In this document: positions 1 through 9,300 of the stretch, in pieces
Layout of the letters: the number at the start of each line of letters is the position of its first letter
Position numbering within the stretch: the stretch's first letter is position 1
Assembly (NCBI GenBank): GCA_039105265.1
Contig: JAPFFF010000043.1
Location: 992,001 to 1,056,000, forward strand
Reading direction: 5' to 3'
Length of the DNA: 64,000 nt
Origin: Tritrichomonas musculus
Lineage: Eukaryota > Parabasalia > Tritrichomonadida > Tritrichomonadidae
Translations under genes and position numbers: made by a program
Notes under the pieces: generated by a model
The model's database searches: none
The model's input: the letters and a program-made list of their open reading frames with translations, nothing else
Told to the model about the DNA's origin: nothing

Positions 1-100
1 GCCTACTAAATATTGTTTATACCTCATGAGTGATAAATAGTGGGGTGAGTGAGTGTGGGGTGTTCGTGGATGGGTGATCTCGTGAGGGACCTACCAACTT
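1..100. repeat. Left terminal inverted repeat of the virus-like element
   Basis: Starts GCCTACTA and matches, as reverse complement, positions 2289-2401 almost base for base. The right copy carries a short extra duplication around its ATCACCC motif. The left edge touches the window edge. Confidence 0.85.
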
Positions 101-115
101 TTTAGTCGAAATCAA

Positions 116-1099
116 ATGACCTCGAAGGGTAAAACCGGAATGAAAGAACTGATGGACATTGTCCTTGGGTTGAAACAAGACGTGAAGCGCATGAACAACC
201 TCATCTCTCTACAAGGTGCTCAAAGTTTGGTCGAGAAGCACAATCATTCGAATCCGAATAGTCGATGGGCCCTCAAGAAGCTCGATGTTAATGGACCTGC
301 CGTTCTGAATAACACGCCTGATGTCAACAACGATGGTGTCCCTAATGTAATCATCGTCGACAAGAACAACAACCCAGTCTACGCGAACGGATACACAACA
401 GTCCAATCCGACTGGCCAAACACTTTGGCATACCATTCAACATATCCCGACAAAGCATCTCGTGCTGAATATAAGCGACGACATGACGGCAAAGCCATCA
501 CGAAACGTGGCTTCATCAATGACACATTGGGTGTCATCTACTTTGACTACAATCGTGCACAACATCCTGAGCAAATCCATCAAGTAGGTACCGTCATCGG
601 AACTAACGTTTCTCAGACTCCTCAATGGTACCAGAACGTATTGGAGAACCCCAAGAGCGGCTATCGAATGAAGAAGCCTCGTAAACAATCCGCTTACGAG
701 ATGTTCAACAAGTACGTCTTCACTGATGCCTTCAATGCTGCTATCGCTCAGATCGAAGATGCCCATCGCACCACCATTCCTGGGCAACATAAGATGGTCC
801 TCCATTCGAAGTTATGCGGTAGTTACTGGAAGTCTCAGATCAAAGCCGCATTGAATCTCCCAGACGAATTCGACAAGATCAAGCGTAAGAAGAACTCACA
901 ACCCATCATCGAAAACCAAGTCTATGCATGCATGATCGCTCACAAAGACAACAGTAACACTCACGCATACGATGTACTGTATTATCGTCTCATTAGGGAT
1001 ATATGCCAAGTCTTGAACCTTGAATTAACTCCCGCTCTACAACCACCTGCCAACTACCCTGACCTAAATAGTCTTGGATCAGGACGGGTATCTTGTTGA
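116..1099 (+). CDS. Maverick-type virus-like protein (fossil element gene)
   Basis: This frame of 327 codons starts 16 bases after the left inverted repeat. Residues about 68-100 carry the Asp/Asn-rich DVNNDGVPNV segment followed by NGYTT and SDWP. The C-terminal half is basic and hydrophilic. No signal peptide or membrane segment is seen. I recognise the style of the protein from trichomonad Maverick/Polinton elements but cannot assign a structural role. Its 3' end overlaps the convergent gene on the other strand by about 107 bases, a compactness typical of viral genomes and unlike the loosely spaced host genes around it. Confidence 0.5.
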   Translation: MTSKGKTGMKELMDIVLGLKQDVKRMNNLISLQGAQSLVEKHNHSNPNSRWALKKLDVNGPAVLNNTPDVNNDGVPNVIIVDKNNNPVYANGYTTVQSDWPNTLAYHSTYPDKASRAEYKRRHDGKAITKRGFINDTLGVIYFDYNRAQHPEQIHQVGTVIGTNVSQTPQWYQNVLENPKSGYRMKKPRKQSAYEMFNKYVFTDAFNAAIAQIEDAHRTTIPGQHKMVLHSKLCGSYWKSQIKAALNLPDEFDKIKRKKNSQPIIENQVYACMIAHKDNSNTHAYDVLYYRLIRDICQVLNLELTPALQPPANYPDLNSLGSGRVSC

Positions 1100-1709
1100 C
1101 GTTCTTGTAGTTGGTGGCCCGGATCTCACGTTCTTCGTAGGTGTAGTCGGTGATGTCATCGATATTGGTTCGTGGTGTTTCGAAGATCCCGGTGAGGTCG
1201 AACATGATCTTGAATGGCTTACGTTCCCTCTTGTAGACGGTGTTCTCAAGGAAGTCGAAGATGCCTTCGAGACGGTGGATCTCGTTGAGGTAGTAACCAA
1301 CAATGGGTTTCTTGTCGTGAGTCTTGTTGACGATCTGTGTTTCATGATACTTCTTCTTCTCGAATGCTGCTCTGGCTTTCTCTTCATCGTTGGGTTCGTT
1401 GATGGTGAGGTATTCGGGATTTGATGACGTGAACTCGTGACCGAACTTGTCGAAGTAGTTGATCAGTTCTTCGTTTTCTTTCTCGAATAGCTTTGCTGAG
1501 TATGGCTTGAGAGGAATCATCTCTTTAGGTGGAAGTGTACGAAGGAGAAACGGTTCGGTCATCAGCTTATCCAACATCGCTTTGTATGCTGCTTTGGATG
1601 TCTTGATTTGGGTTCTCTTTTTGTTGAGCCGTTCACGAAAGCGATTCTTCAGGGATTCGTGCTTGTTGAATTCGAAGGGGTTACTCAAAGGATCTGGTCG
1701 TGGATACAA
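993..1709 (-). CDS. Unrecognised virus-like element protein
   Basis: A 238-codon frame convergent with the previous gene. It encodes a hydrophilic, Lys/Glu/Arg-rich protein without membrane segments. Its N-terminal motif PDPLSNPFE is found again at the C terminus of the product at 1797-2249, because an approximately 70-bp direct repeat lies at about 1640-1700 and 1780-1845. I do not recognise the family. The position inside the inverted repeats and the base composition tie it to the element. Confidence 0.45.
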   Translation of the reverse strand: MYPRPDPLSNPFEFNKHESLKNRFRERLNKKRTQIKTSKAAYKAMLDKLMTEPFLLRTLPPKEMIPLKPYSAKLFEKENEELINYFDKFGHEFTSSNPEYLTINEPNDEEKARAAFEKKKYHETQIVNKTHDKKPIVGYYLNEIHRLEGIFDFLENTVYKRERKPFKIMFDLTGIFETPRTNIDDITDYTYEEREIRATNYKNVNKIPVLIQDYLGQGSWQVVVERELIQGSRLGIYP

Positions 1710-1796
1710 TTGCTTGAAGAACTCATCATCGGCTTTCTTCTGCTCAAATCGTTTGCGTTCGACTCCGAGTCGTTCATTGAAGCGATTCTTCAGGGA

Positions 1797-2249
1797 TTAG
1801 TGCTTGAGGACTTCGAAGGGGTTACTCAAAGGATCTGGTGGTAAATGATGACGTAATTGATTGAGGAATCCGACATCGGTATCGATGTACCTGGTTAGAG
1901 GTCGTGGATGCTTGGGTGGCTGAGGGACCACTAACTGCTTCCCAGCTTGATATCCCTTCGCGAAGTTGTAGAAGGACATGAATTTGGTGTCATCGTTGTC
2001 GTAACCAAGTTCAAGGGCTCTATCGACGATGATACCAACTAACTCATCCACGAAACGGGACTTGTTTTGGTTGAATATCTCTTTGGTGACAATCCCTTTG
2101 ATACCAAGTCTATGCTTGACTGTGTTGTATGATTCGCGGATGTCATCGTTGCTGATGCCCAGCATACGAGCTAATCGTCTCATATGGTTGTAGTCGACTA
2201 CGTTTGAATCATCGATTTCGACGGATTGGTCGTAGTTCATTTCTTTCAT
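1797..2249 (-). CDS. Unrecognised virus-like element protein, small
   Basis: A 150-codon frame just inside the right inverted repeat, reading inward. It is predicted mostly alpha-helical and charged, without obvious catalytic motifs. Its C-terminal end shares PDPLSNPFE with the start of the neighbouring protein through the internal direct repeat. No function can be assigned. Confidence 0.4.
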   Translation of the reverse strand: MKEMNYDQSVEIDDSNVVDYNHMRRLARMLGISNDDIRESYNTVKHRLGIKGIVTKEIFNQNKSRFVDELVGIIVDRALELGYDNDDTKFMSFYNFAKGYQAGKQLVVPQPPKHPRPLTRYIDTDVGFLNQLRHHLPPDPLSNPFEVLKH

Positions 2250-2288
2250 GGTTGATAAAAAAGCTACTCCATGATGGGCATATCCCCA

Positions 2289-2401
2289 GTTGGTAGGTCC
2301 CTCACGAGATCACCCCTCATGAGATCACCCATCCACGAACACCCCACACTCACTCACCCCACTATTTATCACTCATGAGGTATAAACAATATCTAGTAGG
2401 C
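2289..2401. repeat. Right terminal inverted repeat of the virus-like element
   Basis: This is the reverse complement of 1-100 and ends ATCTAGTAGGC. The same terminal word recurs at 2544 and 2773, so several nested ends of one family lie here. Confidence 0.85.
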
Positions 2402-2493
2402 GTCCATTTCACCCCACACGAGACTCTTTAACGGACATAACCACCACGAAAATCGTCACGGGATGGTCACAAACGAGGATCTCTCACGAGCAC

Positions 2494-2773
2494 CGTAACT
2501 ACCCATTTTAGGGCCATTTTCGACGAATTTCGTATCTAGTAGGCCTCCATTTCGAGCACCGTAACTAGACTCTCCGAGTGTGCGATTCACACGAGAAATA
2601 CATGATGGACATGTCACGCGAGGAATTCACGATAGGCATAACTCGTCGGAATGCTGAAAACGGGTCATTTAAGGCCCATTTGGGGCTCTTTTTAGAACTT
2701 TCGAAAAACGCGTTTCCATGCTCGTAACTACCCATTTAAGGGCCGTTTTCGACGAATTTCGTATCTAGTAGGC
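2494..2773. repeat. Two subterminal direct repeats ending GTATCTAGTAGGC
   Basis: About 50 bp starting CGTAACTACCCATTT and ending CGTATCTAGTAGGC occurs at 2494-2544 and again at 2724-2773 with few differences. Both share the last word with the inverted repeat at 2401. This looks like the subterminal region of the same element, or ends of related copies inserted side by side. Confidence 0.7.
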
Positions 2774-3743
2774 GTACGCGCCACCTATACACTACTTTTT
2801 TATACAAAGATAACCAATTCATTACACATATCACACACACAAGAAATATATCCCGAGTCATTCATTCTGACTTACTGTATTCAAATCATGCTTGTCCGTT
2901 ATTATTAAATTCATTTCACGCAACTAGTAATGATTGTTTTGAATTTGATAATACTATAAATAATAGAAGTGCTGTGCCGCTGCTATATGTGTGGAATATC
3001 AATATTTTACATAAACATGTTACACCTGCCATTGTAATGACTTTTTCTCTTATCAAAGAGCTCATCATTGTCTAATCTGCTCCAATTAGTAATGAAGAAG
3101 GACATTCTTTGAAGACTTCATGTTCCTCAGAAGCAGCATCAAACCTTTCTTCAGAAATATTGGTTGGAAGTTCGAAGCTAAAACCGAACTATTTTGCTGT
3201 GTCTTAAACCCACTGCCTAAATGGTTTATTTTTGTAATTCAAAAATTTGAATTAGTTTACGCTACGATTCAATTTTTAGCTACTCGAAGTGAATTACAAA
3301 ATAAAAATAGTAAAAATAAAATGGGAATAAATTCTAACACTAATTCTTTCATTAATTCCAAAATTAAAACTAACATTCAAATCATGCATAAATTATTCAT
3401 TCGTTTTGCCATTTAATTCTGAAATGGGGATTTAGGGGTGAAAGCCCAGAATCACCATTTCTATATACTACTATTTATCCAGTATTTAATAATTAAAATG
3501 CAAAAATATACTTTATTTTTCAAAATCAAGCAAAATCTTTTATTTTATATATCATAATAATATGTTTTATTTTTAAAAATACATAAAGTACGAAAAAGCA
3601 TGAGTAGCTCACCTATTTTTGAATTACAATTAATAGATGGGTTTGCATTTATTACAAATTACAACTGTCAAAGTTTGATAAAACTGGAAAAAGAATTATT
3701 CATATGTAATATATTTTGAACTATTTGAATATTATCAATGGAA
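2774..3743. other. Gap: no convincing gene
   Basis: Composition drops back to AT-rich. Short open stretches exist (for example around 2870-3075 and 3120-3416 on the plus strand), but they show no recognisable domain and no initiator motif. They may be remains of a decayed gene. One hairpin lies at 3421-3461. Confidence 0.5.
3421..3461. other. Imperfect GC-containing hairpin
   Basis: GAAATGG at 3421 pairs with CCATTTC ending at 3461. After one mismatch, GATT pairs with AATC, and an inner GGG/CCC pair surrounds TGAAAG. It stands out in the AT-rich surroundings. It could be a fragment of a small repeat or an RNA structure; no known family is recognised. Confidence 0.45.
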
Positions 3744-5050
3744 TTATAACTCGTTTTCAACAATTCGCATGTTTGGCGTGTTTAATGGTGGACTGCTGCC
3801 TATAAAAACGACGCTGATACAGAATGCAGCACCGCCAGTGATCGTAGTTTCCCTTGGTGAATGAACTATTCCGAATGTGTCACTGCTGAGGAGGAGCTGG
3901 CAACTGTAGTTAGAACCGCAAGCAAGGATTTTATCTTCTCGTGTCTTAAAAAGTGAATGACCATGTCCTGCGTAGGCGGCCCTGATTTCGTATCCTACGA
4001 GTGATGAAATCTCTGTGAATGACGAAACTGATTCTGTTCTTTCGCCAAGGCCGAGTTCGCCCCATTTATTTGATCCACGTCCAAAGACGCGACCTTCTGT
4101 GCCTGACACACAGACGATTTCGTGACGTGAAAGTTCAGATGCAATAGAAAAGTAGAGGATGCAGCTTTCTCTTTTGATCCATGAAGTGAAGACTCGACCT
4201 TTTGAGCTCAGAACGACGACTGAGTCATTGCTGCAGGCAACACGATGCTTTCTCACCGTCTGGAAGAGAGGCCGCTTCGATTAGCGAATGAGGTGATTTT
4301 ATGACTAAATAACGGATGATGAAGATGACTTCACCTTCACTGCCGATAGCTGCTGAATGATAATAACAGCCATAAAGTGACACTGGATGATGATTACCGA
4401 TGCCAAGAAAAGTTGGGTCGCCTTCGTTTATGTCATCATCGCAGAGAACGAGCTGCCTCTCATCACAGCAGCTTTTTGAAAACATGTAAAGTGCGCCATA
4501 CCAATAACAAACGGCCGAAGCAGCAGCGAGCTGACCTCTGTCGTCTTTGATACAAAAATCAGTGAAATCTTCAATGATCGTTTTCTGAAGAGCGGAGCTG
4601 ACTCTGCCATCAAAGTTGCTGCAAACTCCCTTCAGTGAACCGTCACTCGTGACCAGCACTGCGTGTTTACCATAAGCTGAGCAAGATAGAAGTAGAGAAG
4701 TATCGAGTGACACCTTCACTGGAGGGGAAATGATTGGATGACCACTTTTAGTTTTATTGTTATGTTTTTCACCAAGTATATTGTATTCATCATCTCCACC
4801 AACGATGATGCTTTCCACACCGCACTCTCTTTTCTTCTGATTAAGTTCGGTATTTCTTTGTTTTTTTTGAATTTTTTACTTGATGGTGTATTGAACTAAC
4901 AATCCCTTTTCTATTTTTCTTATCTTCTTGCAATTTCACAATGATATTTGCCAATTTTTTATTTTCAATTTTTAATTGTTCAATTTCATCTTCAAAATCT
5001 TCATTTGCATCACTTTGACGTTTGTCTTTAGATTTCAAACTCGTTTTTTT
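3744..5050 (-). pseudogene. RCC1-like repeat protein, frameshifted, with coiled-coil N-terminal part
   Basis: Reading from about 5040 down, a charged coiled-coil stretch (EIEQLKIENKKLANIIVKL) is followed, in another frame, by the start of a repeat region with VESIIVGGDDEYNILGEK. The propeller-type repeats continue to 3744 and include GRVFGRGSNKWGELGLGE and ILACGSNYSCQLLLSS. The pattern 'GxGSNxxGQLGLG' is the RCC1/BLIP-II signature. The reading frame changes near 4855 and again near 4250 (upstream frame ends 4225, downstream frame begins 4256), so the copy is broken. Members of this coiled-coil plus RCC1 family are numerous in trichomonads; their function is unknown. The call is good at family level, while the state as pseudogene is inferred from the frame changes. 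Confidence 0.75.
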
Positions 5051-5218
5051 CAGATTTCAATTATTTAATTGCATCACTTTAAAATTTTAAAATCGTTATT
5101 TCTTCTTTGAGTTTCTTTATTTCTGCGTCCTTCTTTGTGTGATTTTACTCAGCAACTTTTCTGTCAAATCAGTTACCTCTGTTATGTCTTCAACGTAGAG
5201 ATTTAAACCTCTGTTATG

Positions 5219-5545
5219 TTATGAATGAATAACAATGTCATATTTGGACACTTGTGACTTCATAACCATCTTTTGATGAAATAAAAAGTAAATAGTTAAA
5301 ATATCATTAATATTTGGCTCTACAACTTCATAATCGTAAAATGTCTTCACAGTGATTACTTTTTCTTCTTTTGGAACTTGTTGATGAATATATTTAAGAA
5401 GGATAATCACAGGATTCTGAAAATAGTAATATTTATTACAAAAATTACTGATTAAACTATCATGATAAGAAAATCCTATCTTCAATACTCTTTTTCGATT
5501 CAGAAATTGGTAATCTTTGTTCAAATACTCTTTTTGTAGTTCCAT
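5219..5545 (-). pseudogene. Unrecognised fragment, probably N-terminal part of the decayed RCC1-family gene
   Basis: A 108-codon frame (MELQKEYLNKDYQFLNRK...) lies on the same strand directly upstream of the RCC1-like relic. The intervening 180 bases carry stops in all frames but still look Lys/Glu-rich. It contains no domain that I recognise. It may be the N-terminal region of the same gene before decay, or an unrelated small gene. Confidence 0.35.
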
Positions 5546-5746
5546 ACTGGAAATAATTTCATCGAATCAGTCATTAGATGAAGTTGAATATTACAATATA
5601 TGCTAATTTGAAGAGTATTCTGATTCAACCAAAAGATTATGATCATATTATGCATTAATTTATATAAAAAAAGCATGATTATAATTAAAAAAGTTTTATT
5701 TATTTAAAATTTAAGTAATTAATGATTCGATATTGATTGTGCGCAT

Positions 5747-7653
5747 CTATTTTATTTCTTCTGTTACTGCTTTGTTTGCTTTGATTGGTCCTTTAGATAG
5801 AAGGTCAACAATTTCTTGGTGATTGTTATTTCTTGCATAGTCAATGGCAGCTTTGTAAATATATTATTTAAAAATATCATAAATCACTTAGTTTTTTCAA
5901 TATCATGCAAAAAAGTAGGATTAAATATCATGAAATTTTATGATTCAGAATGCTTTTAATGTTAATATCAATATCTTTTTGTCTTAATAATAATTCAACA
6001 ATTTCTTTATAACCTTCATATGCAGCCCAAATCAACACTGTAACATTAAATATTTGAGTTAAATTCCATAAATCATTTAAAATTTCAATTGTATGAAAAA
6101 GATTAGATATGAATATCATAAATGCTTTTGATTTAAAATATCTTTGATATTGACATCAATATCTTTTTGCTTTAATAACATTTCAACAATTTTTGTATGA
6201 TCTCTCCATGCAGCCCAAATCAGCGCTGTATCATTAAAGGCTTCAATTAAATCCCATAAATCATTATAAATTTCAATATCATGAAAAAAAGTTAGATTAT
6301 AATTTTATAAATGTTTTTGATTCAAAATATCTTTCATGTTGACATCAATTCCATTTTGCTTTAATAATATTTCAACAATATCTGCATAATCATTTTTTAT
6401 AGCAACAATAAGCGCTGTCTCATTAAATGTTCGAATTGAATTCCATAAATCATTTAAAATTTCAATCATATAAAAAAGATTAAATTTGAATATCATAAAT
6501 GCTTTTGATTTAAAATGTCATTGATATTGACATCAATATCTTTGTGCCTTAATAACATTTCAACGATTTCTTTTTGACCATTAGATACAGCCCAAATCAA
6601 CGCTGTGACATTAAATGTTCGAATTGAATTCCATAAATCATTTAAAATTTCAATCATATGAAAAAGATTAGATATGAATGCCATAAATGCTTTTGATTTA
6701 AAATGTCTTTGATATTGACATCAATATCTTTTTGCTTTAATAACATTTCAACAATTTTGTTATGACCTCTCCATGCAGCAAAAATCAACGCTGTATCATT
6801 AAAGGCTTCAATTAAATCCCATAAATTATTATTAATTCCAATATCATGAAAAAAAGTTAGATTATAATTTTATAAATGTTTTTGATTCAAAATATCTTTC
6901 ATGTTGACATCAATTCCATTTTGCTTTAATAATATTTCAACAATATCTGTTTTTTCATCTTTTGCAGCAATAATCAACGCTGTATCATTAAATGTTCGAA
7001 TTGAATTCCATAAATCATTTAAAATTTCAATCGTATGAAAAAGATTAGATTTGAATTTCATAAATGCTTTTGATTTAAAATGTCTTTGATATTGACATCA
7101 ATATCTTTGTACCTTAATAATATTTCAACAATATCTGCATGACCATTTTTTACAGCAAATAATAAAGCTGTATCATTAAATACACAAATTGAATTCCATA
7201 AACCATTATAAAGATCAATAAAATGAATAAAGTTAGATTTAAATGTTATAAATGCTTTTGATTTAAAAATGTTTATCATGCTGATATTAATATCTTTTTG
7301 TTTTAATAACAATTCAAAGATTTCTTTATAACATTTCTTTGCAGCGTACATTAATGCTGTATCATTAAATGTTCAAGTTAAATTCCATAAATCAATATAA
7401 ATTTCAATCAAATGAAAAAAGTTAGATCTTAATTCGATCAATACTTTTGGTTTAAAATGTCTTTAAAGTTGATATCAATTCCTTCTTGCTCTAATAATAT
7501 TTCAACAATTTCTCTATATCCATTCATTGTAGAGAAGATTAACGCCGTATGATTAAATTTACGAGTAAAATACCATAAATCATCATAAATTTCAATGATA
7601 TGAAAAAAAAGTTAGATATGAATATCATGAATGTTTTTGATTTAAAATGTCAT
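5747..7653 (-). CDS. Ankyrin-repeat 3' part of the DUF3447 gene, interrupted by periodic inserts
   Basis: About nine ankyrin units follow each other with a period of roughly 188-190 bp, then a C-terminal cap. Each unit reads about 33 residues, such as TALIWAVSNGQKEIVEMLL followed by RHKDIDVNI, and is separated from the next by about 90 bp of conserved but stop-containing sequence rich in Ile, Phe and Leu codons. Because 188 is not a multiple of three, the reading frame changes from unit to unit, so the protein could be made only if the inserts were removed. The cap (AIDYARNNNHQEIVDLLSKG) ends in a TAG at 5747-5749 and has close copies at 17715 and 37170. This is either a gene with many unusual introns or a decaying array. 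Confidence 0.55.
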
Positions 7654-8808
7654 TTAAATGATTGATATTTTAACTGCTTCATTTATATCAATATTTCCTT
7701 CTGACAAATAATGTTCAACAAGTTCGTAATATCCATATTGGCACAAATAAAGAAACATGTCTTTTTGTTTCATGTCTGTTGGGAAAAAACAATAGTTGTA
7801 ATATTCTACTACACACTGTTCATAATATATCTTTTCATTGCTATCTTGTTGATCTTCTTCTTTCATTAAATAGTCAATGATGTATTTTGCAACATCGTTG
7901 TGATGACATTTAATCGACTCTACAAGAATATCTACATAACTACACTCTGGCGGTGAAACATCATTGTCTTCAAGATATTTGATCAGTTCTGCATTCCTAC
8001 TGTGAATCGCATAGGCCCACATCTCTGATGTCAGTTCAACTTCTCCATTAATTCGAATGTATTTGATGATCTCAATTGAGCCATAAAATGATGCATATTC
8101 AATCAGTTGAACATCATCGCAACCCAAAAGTGGATTTGTTTCAAATATTGATTTTTCAATAAAAGTATCAAGTAAAATGTTGTTTCGGTTGACATAAACT
8201 CCAAAATCTTTCACTCGATTGCTTCGAATCAGCTCACATAAATAGTTGTCATTTTCCCCTTCTTTCCTTTTATCATAGAATTCTTCTGGAACTTCTTTCC
8301 TAATTTTTTCAAGGAATTCTTCATCTCTTAAATTAGAATTCTTACATCGATGTTTTTGAATGAATTCGTCGGTTAGAAACGGTTTGATTTCTGGACCAAA
8401 ATACTCACAATCTTCACATTTATAATCATCACCCGTGATTTGTAAAACAATGTATTCATCAATTATCACTATTTTTTCTTCAATGAGAAATAGAAGGATT
8501 CTTTTGTTGTATTTAAAAAGTTCGAAAATTTCTGAATTTGAAAAAAATTTTTGGATATCTTTTTTGAAATTTTCCAAAATTCGCTCAATCTTAGAAATGA
8601 AATTCGGAACACGCTGATGATTACTTCCGATTTCATTTATTAGCTGTAATATTGATTTGATCTTATATTTATCTTCTGCCATATGATATTCATTGATGAC
8701 TCTTAAAAAAATTTCATAATTTTCTTCGGCGTTTGATTCATCTTCAAGAAACTCAAGAAGAGCACTTTGAATCTTTTTCATTCTGTCTCTTATTTCTTCA
8801 ATACTCAT
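7654..8808 (-). CDS. DUF3447 protein, N-terminal part of an ankyrin-repeat gene
   Basis: 384 codons starting MSIEEIRDRMKK. The N-terminal helical region contains the family motif 'NHQRVPNFISKIERIL', followed by 'FEPIKPFL'-type, 'GENDNYLCELIRS', 'SIFETNPLLG', 'IEYASFYGSIEIIKYI' and 'ESIKCHHNDVAKYI' motifs. The same motifs recur in the genes at 14146, 52267 and 55465. DUF3447 (ankyrin-like helical units) is characteristic of trichomonads; a role in protein-protein interaction is assumed, not shown. The frame closes soon after the IDIN of the first ankyrin-type unit, where the first insert begins, and ankyrin coding continues downstream. No initiator motif is obvious at this start. Confidence 0.8.
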   Translation of the reverse strand: MSIEEIRDRMKKIQSALLEFLEDESNAEENYEIFLRVINEYHMAEDKYKIKSILQLINEIGSNHQRVPNFISKIERILENFKKDIQKFFSNSEIFELFKYNKRILLFLIEEKIVIIDEYIVLQITGDDYKCEDCEYFGPEIKPFLTDEFIQKHRCKNSNLRDEEFLEKIRKEVPEEFYDKRKEGENDNYLCELIRSNRVKDFGVYVNRNNILLDTFIEKSIFETNPLLGCDDVQLIEYASFYGSIEIIKYIRINGEVELTSEMWAYAIHSRNAELIKYLEDNDVSPPECSYVDILVESIKCHHNDVAKYIIDYLMKEEDQQDSNEKIYYEQCVVEYYNYCFFPTDMKQKDMFLYLCQYGYYELVEHYLSEGNIDINEAVKISII

Positions 8809-9300
8809 TGAACAAAATATTTTATTTTTTTCTTATCAAATTATTTGAGAGATCTCATTGAATTTTTTATAAAAAATAAATAGCACAAAGTTTTGACCGA
8901 AAAACTGGAATACTTGAAGTAAATAATTTATCAAATAATTCAATTTTGAACTAGTACTGGAATGCTTTGATAAAATAATCTTTTTCTTCAATTTGTTCTC
9001 TATCTATATATCTGATAAAAATAAGAAAATTCCAGTATGATTAGATTTACACAAAAGTTTAACAATTTTTACTAGTAATAGAATAGAAATTTCTTTAAAA
9101 ATAAATAGATAATTATAAAAATAAACAAATATATATAATAAAAATAGTTCAATAAATTTTAAACATTTTATTAGCTTGATGAAAAAATGCATGTGCTATA
9201 AAAAAGAAAATAATTAAAAACATTGAAATATTTATTCCATATTCAGTTGCTTTTAAATACTTATAATATAGCAATATCACAAATAAAACAATAAAAAAAA
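8809..9300. other. Gap: AT-rich intergenic DNA
   Basis: Low-complexity A/T sequence between two minus-strand genes, containing the 5' leader of the DUF3447 gene. I see no motif beyond short A and T runs. Confidence 0.5.

Larger units (their letters stand above)
1..2773. mobile_element. Virus-like (Maverick/Polinton-type) short remnant
   Basis: A block visibly richer in G+C than the rest of the window, bounded by long inverted repeats (1 to about 100 and 2289-2401), holds three tightly packed reading frames. The protein at 116-1099 contains a segment of the form DVNNDGVPNV...NGYTT that I associate with trichomonad Maverick proteins. I see no polymerase, integrase, ATPase or recognisable major capsid gene, so this is at best an internally deleted, non-autonomous copy. 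The long reading frames and well-matched ends suggest it is young. The left end coincides with base 1, so the element may continue outside the window. The family call is from memory of the protein type and is tentative. Confidence 0.55.

Noticed and set aside
3120-3416. 98-codon plus-strand frame as a gene
   Set aside because: No domain, no initiator motif, and composition like the surrounding intergenic DNA.
5747-7653. Ordinary spliceosomal introns between ankyrin units
   Set aside because: No GTATGT-like donor or ACTAACACACAG-like acceptor is present at the insert edges; only the insert before 15465 has a plausible acceptor.
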